In this document: positions 27,559-37,579 of the stretch, piece by piece
How the letters are laid out: every line of letters begins with the position of its first letter
Numbering within the stretch: position 1 is the stretch's first letter
Virus record (IMG/VR): IMGVR_UViG_3300037041_001947
Location: 1 to 42,460 of that record
Source: a virus
Length of the DNA stretch: 42,460 nucleotides
Strand: one strand, 5' to 3'
Translations under genes and position numbers: made by a program
The notes under the pieces: model-generated
Databases searched by the model: none
Told to the model about the DNA's origin: nothing
Seen by the model: the letters and a program-made list of their open reading frames with translations, nothing else

Positions 27559-28488
27559 CTACTTAGTGATAAATGTCAGCCCTGCCGTCAAATCTCCACC
27601 AAGGTTTAAATTAACCTCAGCTCTTGAAATGGTACCCCAACTCTTTCCGTCTAAGCCTAAAGTTTTAGCTACAAACGGGTACAGTTCGGGGGCTGTCGCT
27701 ATTTGGTAGTATTTGCCGTCAAGGTTTTTAACTACCAATGTTGCCTCGCCTTCTACTTGCAGTATTTCCATTATTAATTCCTTTCGGGGAATTAGCGTCC
27801 ATGGATTGAACGTAAAACCCGTATTAAAATAATCTTCATTGATATGATGGAAATATTGTCGACCAATATTCCACGATGGTTGTGCTAATATACATCGCTT
27901 TCCATCATGTAAATGATAACCATTTTCGGGAACATATAAAGCATGACCCCATTCGGCTAATTTAGGAATAGATGGATTTTCTGGATTTTGAAAAAAACTA
28001 CTGTCTCCACTTATTCCAAATACTGTCCCTTTATAATCACGTGCGCATTTTGCTACACTTTCAATATCATTTGGCAATCCCCATGAATCTAATTCACGGT
28101 CATCTCCAGCTAAAATACTACTAATTCCGCTTTTATCTCGCATATTTACCGGATTTGGATTTAACGGATCTGGAACTTCATCTTGTATTTCTTGACCAAT
28201 CTGTGTAATTGTTATCCCACCATCTCTTATATATGCTCCATATGGTTGTGCTATTCTTGAAAACAACGCTCTTCTAGAAAAATTATGGTTTGGTCGAATA
28301 TATTCATGATAATAACTCCATGCATATGAAACACACGCGTCGCTCATCTGTTGGTCTCTAATAGGAATTATAGGAGTTTCTTTTATGTTGAACCAATCTA
28401 CAGGTAAAGAAACAGCTAATAATGGAGTGGCATTATAGTCTCTATTATCAATTTTATCATGTAATGCACCTGTAGAAAAAAATTGCAT
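27559..28488 (-). CDS. Papain-like (C1-type) cysteine peptidase
   Basis: 309 residues. IRDQQMSDACVSYAWSYYHE has the oxyanion Gln46/47 and catalytic Cys52 of the C1 fold; GHALYVPENGY supplies His182; ILAQPSWNIG corresponds to the papain NSWG segment with Gln203 in place of Asn. The C-terminal 80 residues are a separate beta domain (MEILQVEGEATLVVKNLDGK). Position beside holin-like genes suggests a role in lysis or in processing host surface proteins. A virion-associated protease is the alternative. Confidence 0.65.
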   Translation of the reverse strand: MQFFSTGALHDKIDNRDYNATPLLAVSLPVDWFNIKETPIIPIRDQQMSDACVSYAWSYYHEYIRPNHNFSRRALFSRIAQPYGAYIRDGGITITQIGQEIQDEVPDPLNPNPVNMRDKSGISSILAGDDRELDSWGLPNDIESVAKCARDYKGTVFGISGDSSFFQNPENPSIPKLAEWGHALYVPENGYHLHDGKRCILAQPSWNIGRQYFHHINEDYFNTGFTFNPWTLIPRKELIMEILQVEGEATLVVKNLDGKYYQIATAPELYPFVAKTLGLDGKSWGTISRAEVNLNLGGDLTAGLTFITK

Positions 28489-28489
28489 A

Positions 28490-28948
28490 TTATTGGTTTA
28501 AATGTTTATCTAATTTAATCTCAATAGTATCTAATTGTTTGCTAAAAACGTTGTAAGTTTGTTGTTCCTCAGATAACCTATCAGTTAGTCCATCAACTCT
28601 AAAAATTAAATATCCGGACATTGATAAAGCAATCAAGATAAAAACAGATATTAAAATATAAGTCCAATATTTCGTGGTGCTTAAATCTTCTATCAAACTT
28701 GTTATCTGTTCAGCACCTCCACCTTTGCCGTCATTGTTTGGACCAAATATCTTAGTCTCTAAGCGGTGTAAACGTTCGCTGTGTCGCATATCTAAAGCCT
28801 GTAACTCGGAACGAGGTGGAAAAGCTTCACGTAAATTCTCTAATTTATCATCTACCTTTTTTACTTGGTCTTTGATATCACTTATATCGCCTGATAGTTT
28901 TTTTATCTGTTCAGCTAACACGTCGTTTGAAATCTTTGGCATTCTCAT
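28490..28948 (-). CDS. Coiled-coil membrane protein
   Basis: 152 residues: coiled coil at 10-70 (AEQIKKLSGDISDIKDQVKK...), Gly-rich linker, one membrane helix at about 95-116 (YWTYILISVFILIALSMSGY), then a second coiled coil. The architecture resembles a spanin-like or holin-accessory protein. It overlaps the upstream small gene by 38 bases (an ATG six bases downstream is possible). Confidence 0.55.
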   Translation of the reverse strand: MRMPKISNDVLAEQIKKLSGDISDIKDQVKKVDDKLENLREAFPPRSELQALDMRHSERLHRLETKIFGPNNDGKGGGAEQITSLIEDLSTTKYWTYILISVFILIALSMSGYLIFRVDGLTDRLSEEQQTYNVFSKQLDTIEIKLDKHLNQ

Positions 28949-29084
28949 ACTTATTTAATAATGTTTGTAAAGCTAATGCTAATTTATCTTCTTCATTAGT
29001 GGTGTGAGGTCCTGTAAAATCAGAATTCCAGGATTTTCTTATTTGCCACTCTTTAAGTAATTTTTTAATTTCTGATATTCTCAT
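28911..29084 (-). CDS. Small unknown late protein
   Basis: 57 residues (MRISEIKKLLKEWQIRKSWN...). It is coupled to the large internal protein by a four-base ATGA overlap and overlaps the next gene by 38 bases. Helical; no motif recognised. Confidence 0.5.
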   Translation of the reverse strand: MRISEIKKLLKEWQIRKSWNSDFTGPHTTNEEDKLALALQTLLNKYENAKDFKRRVS

Positions 29085-31996
29085 TTGTTTACTCCAGGTT
29101 TCATTCTACGTTTTAATTCTCTTGCTACAGCTTCCAAACCTTTTACCCAAGATTCATGTTTTACCGTAGAAGTTCCTGTATTTCCAATATTTCCCGGATT
29201 TTTGGTTTTAACAGCTGTACCTGTTGTTCCAAATCCTGATTCTTTTCTTAATCTGGCAACTAACACTCTTATATTGATACCATATTTTTCGGCAGCATTC
29301 CATACATCTTGTCCGGTTATTTCAGCATTTGGAACAACTCGGTTTATTTCTTTTTGAATTTGCTCTGGAGATGTAAATTCAGGTAATTCATTATATATTT
29401 TTCGTACTTCAGGTATATCCGTTTTTAATGCAGCATATCCTTCAAAGTCATATCCACCTACGGTTGTTAATGGCTCAAATTTTAAATTTTGTCTACTTGG
29501 AGTAACAAATTCCGCATTTTTTTCAAATGGATATTTGATTGAAATTGTATGGTCTAAATTATTTTCTTTTTTAGAAGTAGGACTATTAAATGTTTTTGTA
29601 TTTCCTTTGCTATTTAATACAGGAATTGTTGCTGCTCCTGCTAATCCTAAACCAGTTCCAATCACTGCTCCTGGAGTGGTAGCACCCCTGTTACTTTTCA
29701 TAGATTTCAGTTTATCCAGAAATTCTTTTATACCATTACCACTAATAAATTTATCTTGACCAACTTCAATATCATAATAAATGTTTTCTGGTTTATATTT
29801 TTTTGATAATTCTTTAAGTGCGTTTATCTGTTTATTTGTTATATCACTAGAATTACCTGCAAAACTAACATTCAATTCTTTGCTACTTGCGTCTCTAAAT
29901 CGAAAAAATCCTTGTTTTTTAAATAAATTGTTAGCTGTTATCTCATCACTTAATGTATTTTTAATTTTAAATCCCGTTTTTCTCAAGATGTCAAGTTCTA
30001 TATGATCGTGAAATCCTGATTCATTAAAACTAAGAAATTTTCCATCTTTAAGTAACCACCCCGCATCTCCTTTTTTAGGATTAAATTTTTCTATAATTGC
30101 AGCATCTGCAAATTTATTAGGTTGTTTAACATATTTTACTATAGCATCTTCAACCGTTTTTGCTGGATTTTTTATTTGATTATATGCATATTTTTCAAAT
30201 ATTTGATAACTTTTTATTGCACTATCATTACGCGATATCTGCATACGATCAAATAATTTTTTCAATATTTCATTATCTGATACTTTAGGATATCGTCTAT
30301 ACGCATCTCGAATATATGAATCTAAATATGTATCTCCTGTATATGTTTTTTTGGAAACATCTTTTATGGTCATTCCAACTGGCATTGATCCGACCTTCTC
30401 AATGCCTGATTTTAAATTTGATAGTCCCTCCGGATTTGGTTTTGCTCCACCAAACAATCTAATTTGACCAGGTGTTTTTTCAACATCATTCATTAATTGA
30501 AAAGCATTCCTGAGAGCTACTTCTGGGTCTTTCAAATACTTCATCACTTTACCTAATGCAATTGTTCCTCCACCTCTTAATGCTTGTGCTGGATTTTGAG
30601 ACAATATAGATAAGACCGTTTCAAGTGTTCCATATCCTTCTACCCATCCACCTAGTTTTGTTCCACTTTGATTTGCTGCTCTCTTTACCTGATTTGCTAA
30701 ATCTTTATCAATTGACATTAAGTCTGAATATGCATTACGTAATTTCTGATATTGTTGACCTGTAGCTCCACCAATCTTAGCATCCATTATCTCTCTGATT
30801 GATTGAGATGCTTTAGCGGACATTTCAGCGGCTGCTTTATCAGATACAGGATTGACATCAATGTTTACCTTCTGAACAAAGTCTTGCATTCGTTTCAAAT
30901 CTGTATTTTTGAATTTTCCTTTAGTGGCAAAATTATCATATAAATCTTTTATCAATGAATTTGCTTTGTTTTTAAATGGTGTAGTAGAATCTTTAGATGC
31001 TTCTCTTAAATTCTTAATTACAGAATCAAAATCAGATGTAGTGAATGTTGCACCTTTATCACCAGCTTTTGTGGCTAACTCTGTATATGCATCGTAAATT
31101 TTCTGTTTAGATTGGAGATATGCTTGAGCAGTTTCTCCAAAAGTGGCTTTTGTTGGGTCAAAAGGTTTGGCAACACCAGCACTATCTGTCACTTTTATTT
31201 CAGGAGCAAGTTTGTTTATCACTTGTAATGCCCGTGTTGATTGTTTTGTTTTATTCAAAACATTTGACACTCCAGATCCTTTTGCACCTAAAGCTTTTTG
31301 CACATTGCTAATCAAATCACCTTTAACTGTTTTCCAAGCATCGCCTGCTAATTCACCTGCTCCACTTAATAATCCAAATGTTAAAGCATCTGATTTTGCT
31401 TGACCAACATCTCCACCTGACTTAGTATATCCATATGCACCTCCAAAGATAGCTTCAGGTAAAGCATTCAATACTTTTTGTCCAATATATGCACCTGCTT
31501 TTCCAATTGTCTGTAATGCTGCTGGTGCTTTTGCTAATAATCCTTCTGCTTTTGGTACTAACTCAGTAGCAGATGTAATTCCTTTTGCTTTTCCAAGTCC
31601 TTTTGTTGGAAGTGCTAATTCGGCAATGCTTTCTAATCCTGCTCCTATTTGTTGCCATCCACCTTTTGGTTTTAGTGCTTCACCAAACTGTTCAGTCATT
31701 GTTGGTGTAGTTGTTTGTGGCGAAATAGGTTTTAATCCAGGTAATGATTGTGCAGTTTTTAAAAATGGAGAAGAAACTGCCTGTAATCCTTTTTGTGCAA
31801 TACTTCCTAATCCTGTAACAGTCTGACCAATACCTTTTCCGATACCAATGATTTCCTGTCCAACTCCACCTTCCACTAAATTACGACCAATTCTACTCCA
31901 TGCACCAGGAACTTCTGCAGTAGGTGTAGGAGTAGTGTCTAATTTATATTTATCTAAATTGCTTTCTAACTTATATTTGTTTAAGTCAATTGGCAT
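29081..31996 (-). CDS. Large internal virion (ejection) protein with C-terminal murein-hydrolase domain
   Basis: 971 residues. The N-terminus contains a glycine-rich amphipathic segment (IGKGIGQTVTGLGSIAQKGL) typical of proteins that enter membranes during DNA ejection, then long coiled coils. A separate globular domain lies at about 640-790 (GWLLKDGKFLSFNESGFHDH ... GFFRFRDAS). Residues 872-971 look like a lysozyme/glucosaminidase-type domain: WNAAEKYGINIRVLVARLRK, ESGFGTTG with the candidate catalytic Glu near 917, and NPGNIGNTG. It would open the cell wall during infection. Confidence 0.65.
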   Translation of the reverse strand: MPIDLNKYKLESNLDKYKLDTTPTPTAEVPGAWSRIGRNLVEGGVGQEIIGIGKGIGQTVTGLGSIAQKGLQAVSSPFLKTAQSLPGLKPISPQTTTPTMTEQFGEALKPKGGWQQIGAGLESIAELALPTKGLGKAKGITSATELVPKAEGLLAKAPAALQTIGKAGAYIGQKVLNALPEAIFGGAYGYTKSGGDVGQAKSDALTFGLLSGAGELAGDAWKTVKGDLISNVQKALGAKGSGVSNVLNKTKQSTRALQVINKLAPEIKVTDSAGVAKPFDPTKATFGETAQAYLQSKQKIYDAYTELATKAGDKGATFTTSDFDSVIKNLREASKDSTTPFKNKANSLIKDLYDNFATKGKFKNTDLKRMQDFVQKVNIDVNPVSDKAAAEMSAKASQSIREIMDAKIGGATGQQYQKLRNAYSDLMSIDKDLANQVKRAANQSGTKLGGWVEGYGTLETVLSILSQNPAQALRGGGTIALGKVMKYLKDPEVALRNAFQLMNDVEKTPGQIRLFGGAKPNPEGLSNLKSGIEKVGSMPVGMTIKDVSKKTYTGDTYLDSYIRDAYRRYPKVSDNEILKKLFDRMQISRNDSAIKSYQIFEKYAYNQIKNPAKTVEDAIVKYVKQPNKFADAAIIEKFNPKKGDAGWLLKDGKFLSFNESGFHDHIELDILRKTGFKIKNTLSDEITANNLFKKQGFFRFRDASSKELNVSFAGNSSDITNKQINALKELSKKYKPENIYYDIEVGQDKFISGNGIKEFLDKLKSMKSNRGATTPGAVIGTGLGLAGAATIPVLNSKGNTKTFNSPTSKKENNLDHTISIKYPFEKNAEFVTPSRQNLKFEPLTTVGGYDFEGYAALKTDIPEVRKIYNELPEFTSPEQIQKEINRVVPNAEITGQDVWNAAEKYGINIRVLVARLRKESGFGTTGTAVKTKNPGNIGNTGTSTVKHESWVKGLEAVARELKRRMKPGVNK

Positions 31997-31997
31997 A

Positions 31998-33917
31998 TTA
32001 TAATCCTAAAGATTGTTTAATTTCATCATCACTATAACCATCTGATTTCATTTTATTATAGTCATATCCTTTAGCTTTCACTTGTGCAGGTAAATTTGAT
32101 TGTGTCGATCCGCTTCTATTTGGATTTTGAGGTGATTGTTGTAATGGGTCGATTGTCTGGTATAATTTAGCATTCTGATCTGCTAATGCTCCATGAATAT
32201 TCATTGCTTCAGCTTTCAATCTTTCAACCACTGCTTTTTGAGCTTCTACAGAAGTACCAAATTTAATCAATTCATTTGCAACATCTTTATCTGCTACAGT
32301 TGTACCTGATGCGTTACGAATAGATATAAGGTTAGCAAATTCTTGACTAATAGTTCCATTAGATATCATCGCTTGATTTACAGCTGGATTTCCTAATGCT
32401 AAATAAAATGGATTTAATAATCTATTTACAATTGTGGCATTCTTGTTTACATTATTTGTGATTTCACCTTTAATCGCCAAATCAAAATTTCGATTAATCG
32501 TATCCGCAAGTATCTCATTTTTGTTTAATACTTTATTATTATCCGTCACTAACTTCTTATTTTCTTTTAGAATGTTAATGTCAGGTAAAGATGAACCTGT
32601 AGCTTTGAAAAATAAATCATTTGCTCTTGCTACTATATCAGAATATGTAGATGATGCAGCTGTTCCTCTTCCCATTCCTAATTGATATGATGTAGGTATT
32701 GCGGCATTTTTCAAATAATAACTCAAATACATGTTTGCTTTCGAGTCAATATTATTAGATGGATTGAAATCGGTTTGTGCAAGTAATCCGTATTGCTTAT
32801 ATAATTCTGTATCTTTGACATCACCTAATGCTCTATCATATCCAGGACTTTCAAAATTTGCAAGTGCTTTAGTAAGATTTGCTGCTCCGATTTGATACAT
32901 TGGCGTATTTTTCGTAACACCTTTGATACCAAGTTTGTCTCTTAAATATTGAGCAACATTATCACCATTATATCCGGTTGCTTTTGTTGAATTTGGGTCT
33001 CCAGTAATCCAAGTTTTCACCAATTGGTCAATAGTTGAATCAGCGGTAATTCTTTTGCCAAGTGGACCAACTCCATCCATATATCGTTGAATAAGATTTT
33101 GTCCAGCTTGTAAACCTTCTTCCATTGTTGAATATTGAGAAAATTTTCCACCAGGTTTTATACCCAATGGATTGTTTAAAGCAGCAGCGCTACCTGGGGC
33201 AAACATTCCGCTTCCACTCATTCCATTACCTATATTTCCTCCACCTGCCACTAATCCTTCTACATCTAATCCCATTGACTTGAGTTTGGAGATTTGTTCT
33301 GGTGTATACAAAGATTTAAATGTTTGTGCTGCTGTATCAGGATTTGCTTTAATTAAATCGATAATTGTTTGTTGAGCTTTTTCAAATTGTGTCTGAGCAT
33401 TTGTAACATCTTTTTCGTATGCACTTGTAAGATAATCAATTGACTTATCAAGTGATTGTGTTCTACCTTGTATTTGGTCATTCACTAATCGAATCTGAAA
33501 CTCGATATTTCTTTTATCTCCACTTGCGATTGCTTTTTGGATATTTTCAGGTAATGAAGCGGTTTCTTCTGGATTTAACGGACGATCATATAAAGCGGTC
33601 ACTAATTTAGCTCTGGCATCTGCTAATTTATTGTTCTCCGTGAGCTTGTTTTTCATTATGTCAATATATCCTGCAAACGTAGACATTCCAGGCATCTGAG
33701 GTTGACTTGGTGCTTGTGGCGATGGTTGAGGTTGTGTTTCTTGTTGTGGTTGTATATCAACAAGTGGTGCTTCAGGAGTTGGAGCAGGTTGGGACATTGT
33801 TCCTTGCAAAGAAGACGGATCTGGATTTGGATTCACTTCAGGAGTGATGGATGGAGTACCTGCAAAAACTTCAGGTTTTTTGACATTTAAAATTGAATCA
33901 GGAGTCGTTATGGGCAT
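31998..33917 (-). CDS. Internal virion protein with lysozyme-like domain
   Basis: 639 residues. The first 85 residues are a Pro/Gln-rich linker. At about 245-380 NNPLGIKPGGKFSQYSTMEE ... AGQNLIQRYMDG and TADSTIDQLVKTWITGDPNS resemble phage tail-associated muramidase domains that begin with the NNPxG motif. The C-terminal half is helical. With its neighbours it forms the typical trio of podovirus ejection proteins. Confidence 0.6.
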   Translation of the reverse strand: MPITTPDSILNVKKPEVFAGTPSITPEVNPNPDPSSLQGTMSQPAPTPEAPLVDIQPQQETQPQPSPQAPSQPQMPGMSTFAGYIDIMKNKLTENNKLADARAKLVTALYDRPLNPEETASLPENIQKAIASGDKRNIEFQIRLVNDQIQGRTQSLDKSIDYLTSAYEKDVTNAQTQFEKAQQTIIDLIKANPDTAAQTFKSLYTPEQISKLKSMGLDVEGLVAGGGNIGNGMSGSGMFAPGSAAALNNPLGIKPGGKFSQYSTMEEGLQAGQNLIQRYMDGVGPLGKRITADSTIDQLVKTWITGDPNSTKATGYNGDNVAQYLRDKLGIKGVTKNTPMYQIGAANLTKALANFESPGYDRALGDVKDTELYKQYGLLAQTDFNPSNNIDSKANMYLSYYLKNAAIPTSYQLGMGRGTAASSTYSDIVARANDLFFKATGSSLPDINILKENKKLVTDNNKVLNKNEILADTINRNFDLAIKGEITNNVNKNATIVNRLLNPFYLALGNPAVNQAMISNGTISQEFANLISIRNASGTTVADKDVANELIKFGTSVEAQKAVVERLKAEAMNIHGALADQNAKLYQTIDPLQQSPQNPNRSGSTQSNLPAQVKAKGYDYNKMKSDGYSDDEIKQSLGL

Positions 33918-33921
33918 ATTG

Positions 33922-34758
33922 TTATTTTTGTGTTACATTATACATTTCCGTGGCTCGACTTCGCACGGCTGCAGCTTTATCTAAAGCTTCAGATCCTTTA
34001 ATATTACCAAGTGGTTTATAAGTTTCTGTTCCAATTTGTGGTATTCCAATCTTTTGTGTCAATGCTTCAGTTCCATATCTTGTTTCAAACGGTTGCAATG
34101 TTGAGCGCATACTCTGCTTTAATTGTTGTCTCGAACTTTCAATCACATCTCCTTGTTCAGTGGCGAGTTTTTGCTTTGCTTGCTGTCTAAATCCACTGAA
34201 TGCTCTTCCTGCTGCGGCTTCTTGTTCAGATAAAACTTTATTTTGATTGATAATCTCTCTTTGTCTCTGTGCTTCTTCTCTTGTATATTGACCAGTGAGT
34301 TCTTGTAATGTTGTTTGTGTATTTGCCACTGCTGTCTGTAATGCTTCGCCGTATCGCTGCGAAATCTCTGGATCGTTTGCTGCTGTTTGCATCGCTTTAT
34401 TAAAAGTCTCAGCATTTATATCCACTACTGCTAATCCGCTTTCTAAATTCTTTTGCTGTACATCTCCAAATGCTGCTAATCCCACTTTTAAATCCTGTGG
34501 CATTTGTATAATTTGTTCAGGTGTAAAATATTTGGACAGACTTGCATCTACAGTTGCTTGTTCTTGCTGTTGTTTTGCTTGTTGGAATGTTCCAGGTTTT
34601 ACAAAAGACCAATCAATCTGTTCTCCAGGTAGATTGCTCTGTCCTGTTCGCATCTTGAACTCTTCTAATGATACTGGTTTTCCAGTTTCATCTACCAGTG
34701 TCTTGTTCTTCGAATCAGCAGGATTTTGTTTATAAAAAGTTGGTATCTGAATTGACAT
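33922..34758 (-). CDS. Gln-rich internal virion protein
   Basis: 278 residues from ATG 34758 (SD-less AT-rich leader after the previous stop; an upstream start would overlap that gene). Gln- and Ala-rich coiled coil, for example FQQAKQQQEQATVDASLSKY and TREEAQRQREIINQNKVLSE. Such proteins form the inner core of podovirus heads. No enzymatic motif. Confidence 0.55.
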   Translation of the reverse strand: MSIQIPTFYKQNPADSKNKTLVDETGKPVSLEEFKMRTGQSNLPGEQIDWSFVKPGTFQQAKQQQEQATVDASLSKYFTPEQIIQMPQDLKVGLAAFGDVQQKNLESGLAVVDINAETFNKAMQTAANDPEISQRYGEALQTAVANTQTTLQELTGQYTREEAQRQREIINQNKVLSEQEAAAGRAFSGFRQQAKQKLATEQGDVIESSRQQLKQSMRSTLQPFETRYGTEALTQKIGIPQIGTETYKPLGNIKGSEALDKAAAVRSRATEMYNVTQK

Positions 34759-34772
34759 ATTTATTTGATTAA

Positions 34773-35414
34773 TTAAATTTGAGTCCAATTAGTTGTTCCT
34801 GTACAATAGAATGGATGACCTCCAGGGCCACCTATAAGAAAATCACCTAAACTTCCAGATAATACCCCATTTGGTGTATTTGTTCCGTCTCCTGTCCAAA
34901 GTGTTACTCCACCTGAACCAGCTTGAAAGTTTCCAATTTTTCTAAAATAACTATTATAAATTTTGGCATTTGCTATTCGTAATGGAGAATTTGTATTCGA
35001 AGAATTTTGCATCTCAATATCAACAATATTTCCTGTACCTGTTCCACCATCTGAGAAAAATGCCGCATATCCATTTGCATCATTTATTGCTCGAAGTGCA
35101 GCGGTTGCCGTTGTACTTGATGCTAATACCGTTCCACCTGAATAATCACCATTTAATATACTAAGAACAATTTGACCATTTGGTCCATATATAATAATTC
35201 CTGCAACATCTCCTGGAAATTGTGAACCAATATCAATTTTTCCACCATCTTTAGAAAATACAACAATATTTTGAAAATACTGTTGCGCTACTTTAAGAGA
35301 ACCCGGATTTGTAGGTTTATTTGCTGGTTGATAAACTATACCTGGATTTGATTCAGGACTCTGCGTTGGTGGTGTATAGTTTTTTATACCTGTTTTGTTG
35401 TAATCAGATGTCAT
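34773..35414 (-). CDS. Unknown tail-region beta protein
   Basis: 213 residues. A Pro/Asn-rich start (PPTQSPESNPGIVYQPANKP) is followed by beta strands with Gly, Thr and Ser (GTGTGNIVDIEMQNSS; GGVTLWTGDGTNTPNGVLSG), ending FYCTGTTNWTQI. It overlaps the nozzle gene by four bases. Likely a tail tip or fibre-attachment protein. Confidence 0.5.
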   Translation of the reverse strand: MTSDYNKTGIKNYTPPTQSPESNPGIVYQPANKPTNPGSLKVAQQYFQNIVVFSKDGGKIDIGSQFPGDVAGIIIYGPNGQIVLSILNGDYSGGTVLASSTTATAALRAINDANGYAAFFSDGGTGTGNIVDIEMQNSSNTNSPLRIANAKIYNSYFRKIGNFQAGSGGVTLWTGDGTNTPNGVLSGSLGDFLIGGPGGHPFYCTGTTNWTQI

Positions 35415-37579
35415 TGATTTATTACTCCTAAGTCAGTCACTTTTGGAAAGTGATAACCTTCTAATATTGGTCTAGACCCTAATGCTTCACCTTGCCATCT
35501 AAATGTGAAGAAATGTCCTTTGTAATTCACATCACTACACACATTCACTCGTTTCGTTAGTGAGGTATTTCCTTGTTTATACGACCCGTCTTCTTCTTTC
35601 ATTAAAAAGACAGAATCACCTCCATTTTTATTATATACCACAATCTTATCAGATATATTCTTTGTGTGTGCTCTATTACCAAATTCTAATTCTTGACTTT
35701 CTAAACTATAAGGTATGGCTTTTCCATCATCTGTAGTACCAGACACATTCAAGTTTGCTAAATATCCATCATATTGTGTGGCTAATATATCCGCTGGTGG
35801 AACACCAAATTGTGTGGTTTGTGCAATTCTGATACCATATGTAAATACGCTCCAGTTCTGATCGCGAGGTGAAAACTTTAATACAACATTTCTGTAACTT
35901 CTTGTGTCTTCAGGACCAAGTGTAAGTGTTACATCACCAATTGAAAAATAAACATTGTACTCATCATTCCACGAATATACTTGTAACGGATCTGCTATTT
36001 CATCAATAAAATCTTGTACGCCAATTCTTGAAATGTTTTGTGGGAATGTTCCATCTGTTTGATAAATTCCATTTCCAGAATAAAAGTACACCATTCCTAA
36101 ACAACTCGTCACTGCTTCTTGTGATACTGCTCCAACATTAAAAATGTTCTCAGAATCAACTGTTTTTGAAATAGTGTTTAATCTATACATCGCATTATTT
36201 TTAAACACTAATGTCAATGTAGATGTTTTTGCAAAAGCTGTAATGATTCCACCATCATCAGGATTTATATCAATCCAATCTCCTGTAGTAGCATCTGTAT
36301 TCCATGTTATAAAAGGAGAAGCAACTGGGTCAACAATAGAAGAAAAATATATTCTGCTAGGAAAACCACCTGAATTAGTTGGTCCTTTGTTTACTCCACT
36401 CACTAATATTCTGTTATTTGAAATAATAATTAAAGATGGTACTAATGGAAATACTTCACTCCACCATGTTGGGTTTGAACTTGGTGATTTGTTTAAATTA
36501 TTATTTTGTAATGATTGATAAAAACTCGATCCGCTCCAAACAAATGCTGCTGTCGTATAATTTGCTGTAGAACTCCATGGAGTCGAAGATGAAATATCAT
36601 ATGGAAAAATACAATTTGTTGTAATCCATGTTTTTCCAAAATCAACAGATGATTTCATTGAATTGACTCCATTGACAACAAATACAGAACCATTTAAATT
36701 CGCAAAACGCATCTTTGCAGTTGGACTGCTAGTATAATATGAGTTGCTAACAAAATAATTTGAGCGCAACCATCCACTATTGTAATAATAAATTGACCCA
36801 TATAACAACGAACCATCATTTATTTCAAATCCAACTACATTTTTCTTGTCTGTTTTATTTAAAAAACTATAATTACCAAGTGGAGCAAGATTATAAGCGG
36901 TAGATGTATCAACTATTCTTTCAGCAAAATACAATGAACCTGCATCATCACTCCAAGTTCCACCTGAATCAGATGATGTTTGTGCTACTCCACCTGCATA
37001 AGTTGCTGCATTATTATATGCCCAACGTATATAAGTTTCTGTACCATCACCACCTGGATATGTAATAACAATAGCATAAACCGTTCCTGCTGTAAGAGTG
37101 GTCAATCCTGGAGGTTGAGGTAATGACATTGTAAAACCATCTCGGATATTACCGGCTGGAAAAGTCCAAGTGGCCGATCCTAAAACTGTACCTGTTGGTT
37201 TACCAGCGGATGTAGTTTGTAAACTAACCGTTACATTACCAACTGCTTCTCCAGTTAAGCGTAATTGTATATTTATAGATGTGAGACGTTCTTGTCCAGT
37301 ACTTGGTGTAAATGTTTGTGCTTTAAATACTGCACCATATATCTTTGCATCAGTATTTGAACTAATCCGATTTGCTTGCCCATCAGTTGAAAGTACAGCA
37401 ATCTGTTGATTATGAATATTTCCTTTTCTAACAATGGCAGCTCCAATTACATCAGAAAAATCTACATTTACAGCATTTGATACGGAATTTGCTGGTGTTA
37501 AGGCATTGTTAACCGCTGATTTGGAAATTCTACCTCCAGAAAAATCTCTTACGGTAATTGGATTTTGTAATTCACTCAT
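35411..37579 (-). CDS. Tail nozzle-like protein
   Basis: 722 residues. The opening ITVRDFSGGRISKSAVNNAL and the spread of short beta blades fit the beta-propeller nozzle or stabilisation proteins of podoviruses. Residues about 75-225 (VFKAQTFTPSTGQERLTSIN ... YAIVITYPGGDGTETYIRWA) are an inserted jelly-roll carbohydrate-binding-like domain. Its place before the ejection proteins supports a tail-tip role. Assigned by gene order and N-terminal motif. Confidence 0.6.
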   Translation of the reverse strand: MSELQNPITVRDFSGGRISKSAVNNALTPANSVSNAVNVDFSDVIGAAIVRKGNIHNQQIAVLSTDGQANRISSNTDAKIYGAVFKAQTFTPSTGQERLTSINIQLRLTGEAVGNVTVSLQTTSAGKPTGTVLGSATWTFPAGNIRDGFTMSLPQPPGLTTLTAGTVYAIVITYPGGDGTETYIRWAYNNAATYAGGVAQTSSDSGGTWSDDAGSLYFAERIVDTSTAYNLAPLGNYSFLNKTDKKNVVGFEINDGSLLYGSIYYYNSGWLRSNYFVSNSYYTSSPTAKMRFANLNGSVFVVNGVNSMKSSVDFGKTWITTNCIFPYDISSSTPWSSTANYTTAAFVWSGSSFYQSLQNNNLNKSPSSNPTWWSEVFPLVPSLIIISNNRILVSGVNKGPTNSGGFPSRIYFSSIVDPVASPFITWNTDATTGDWIDINPDDGGIITAFAKTSTLTLVFKNNAMYRLNTISKTVDSENIFNVGAVSQEAVTSCLGMVYFYSGNGIYQTDGTFPQNISRIGVQDFIDEIADPLQVYSWNDEYNVYFSIGDVTLTLGPEDTRSYRNVVLKFSPRDQNWSVFTYGIRIAQTTQFGVPPADILATQYDGYLANLNVSGTTDDGKAIPYSLESQELEFGNRAHTKNISDKIVVYNKNGGDSVFLMKEEDGSYKQGNTSLTKRVNVCSDVNYKGHFFTFRWQGEALGSRPILEGYHFPKVTDLGVINQ

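Noticed and set aside
29085-31826. Many plus-strand frames opposite the ejection-protein genes
   Set aside because: They are complementary-strand shadows with hydrophobic low-information sequence and no ribosome sites.
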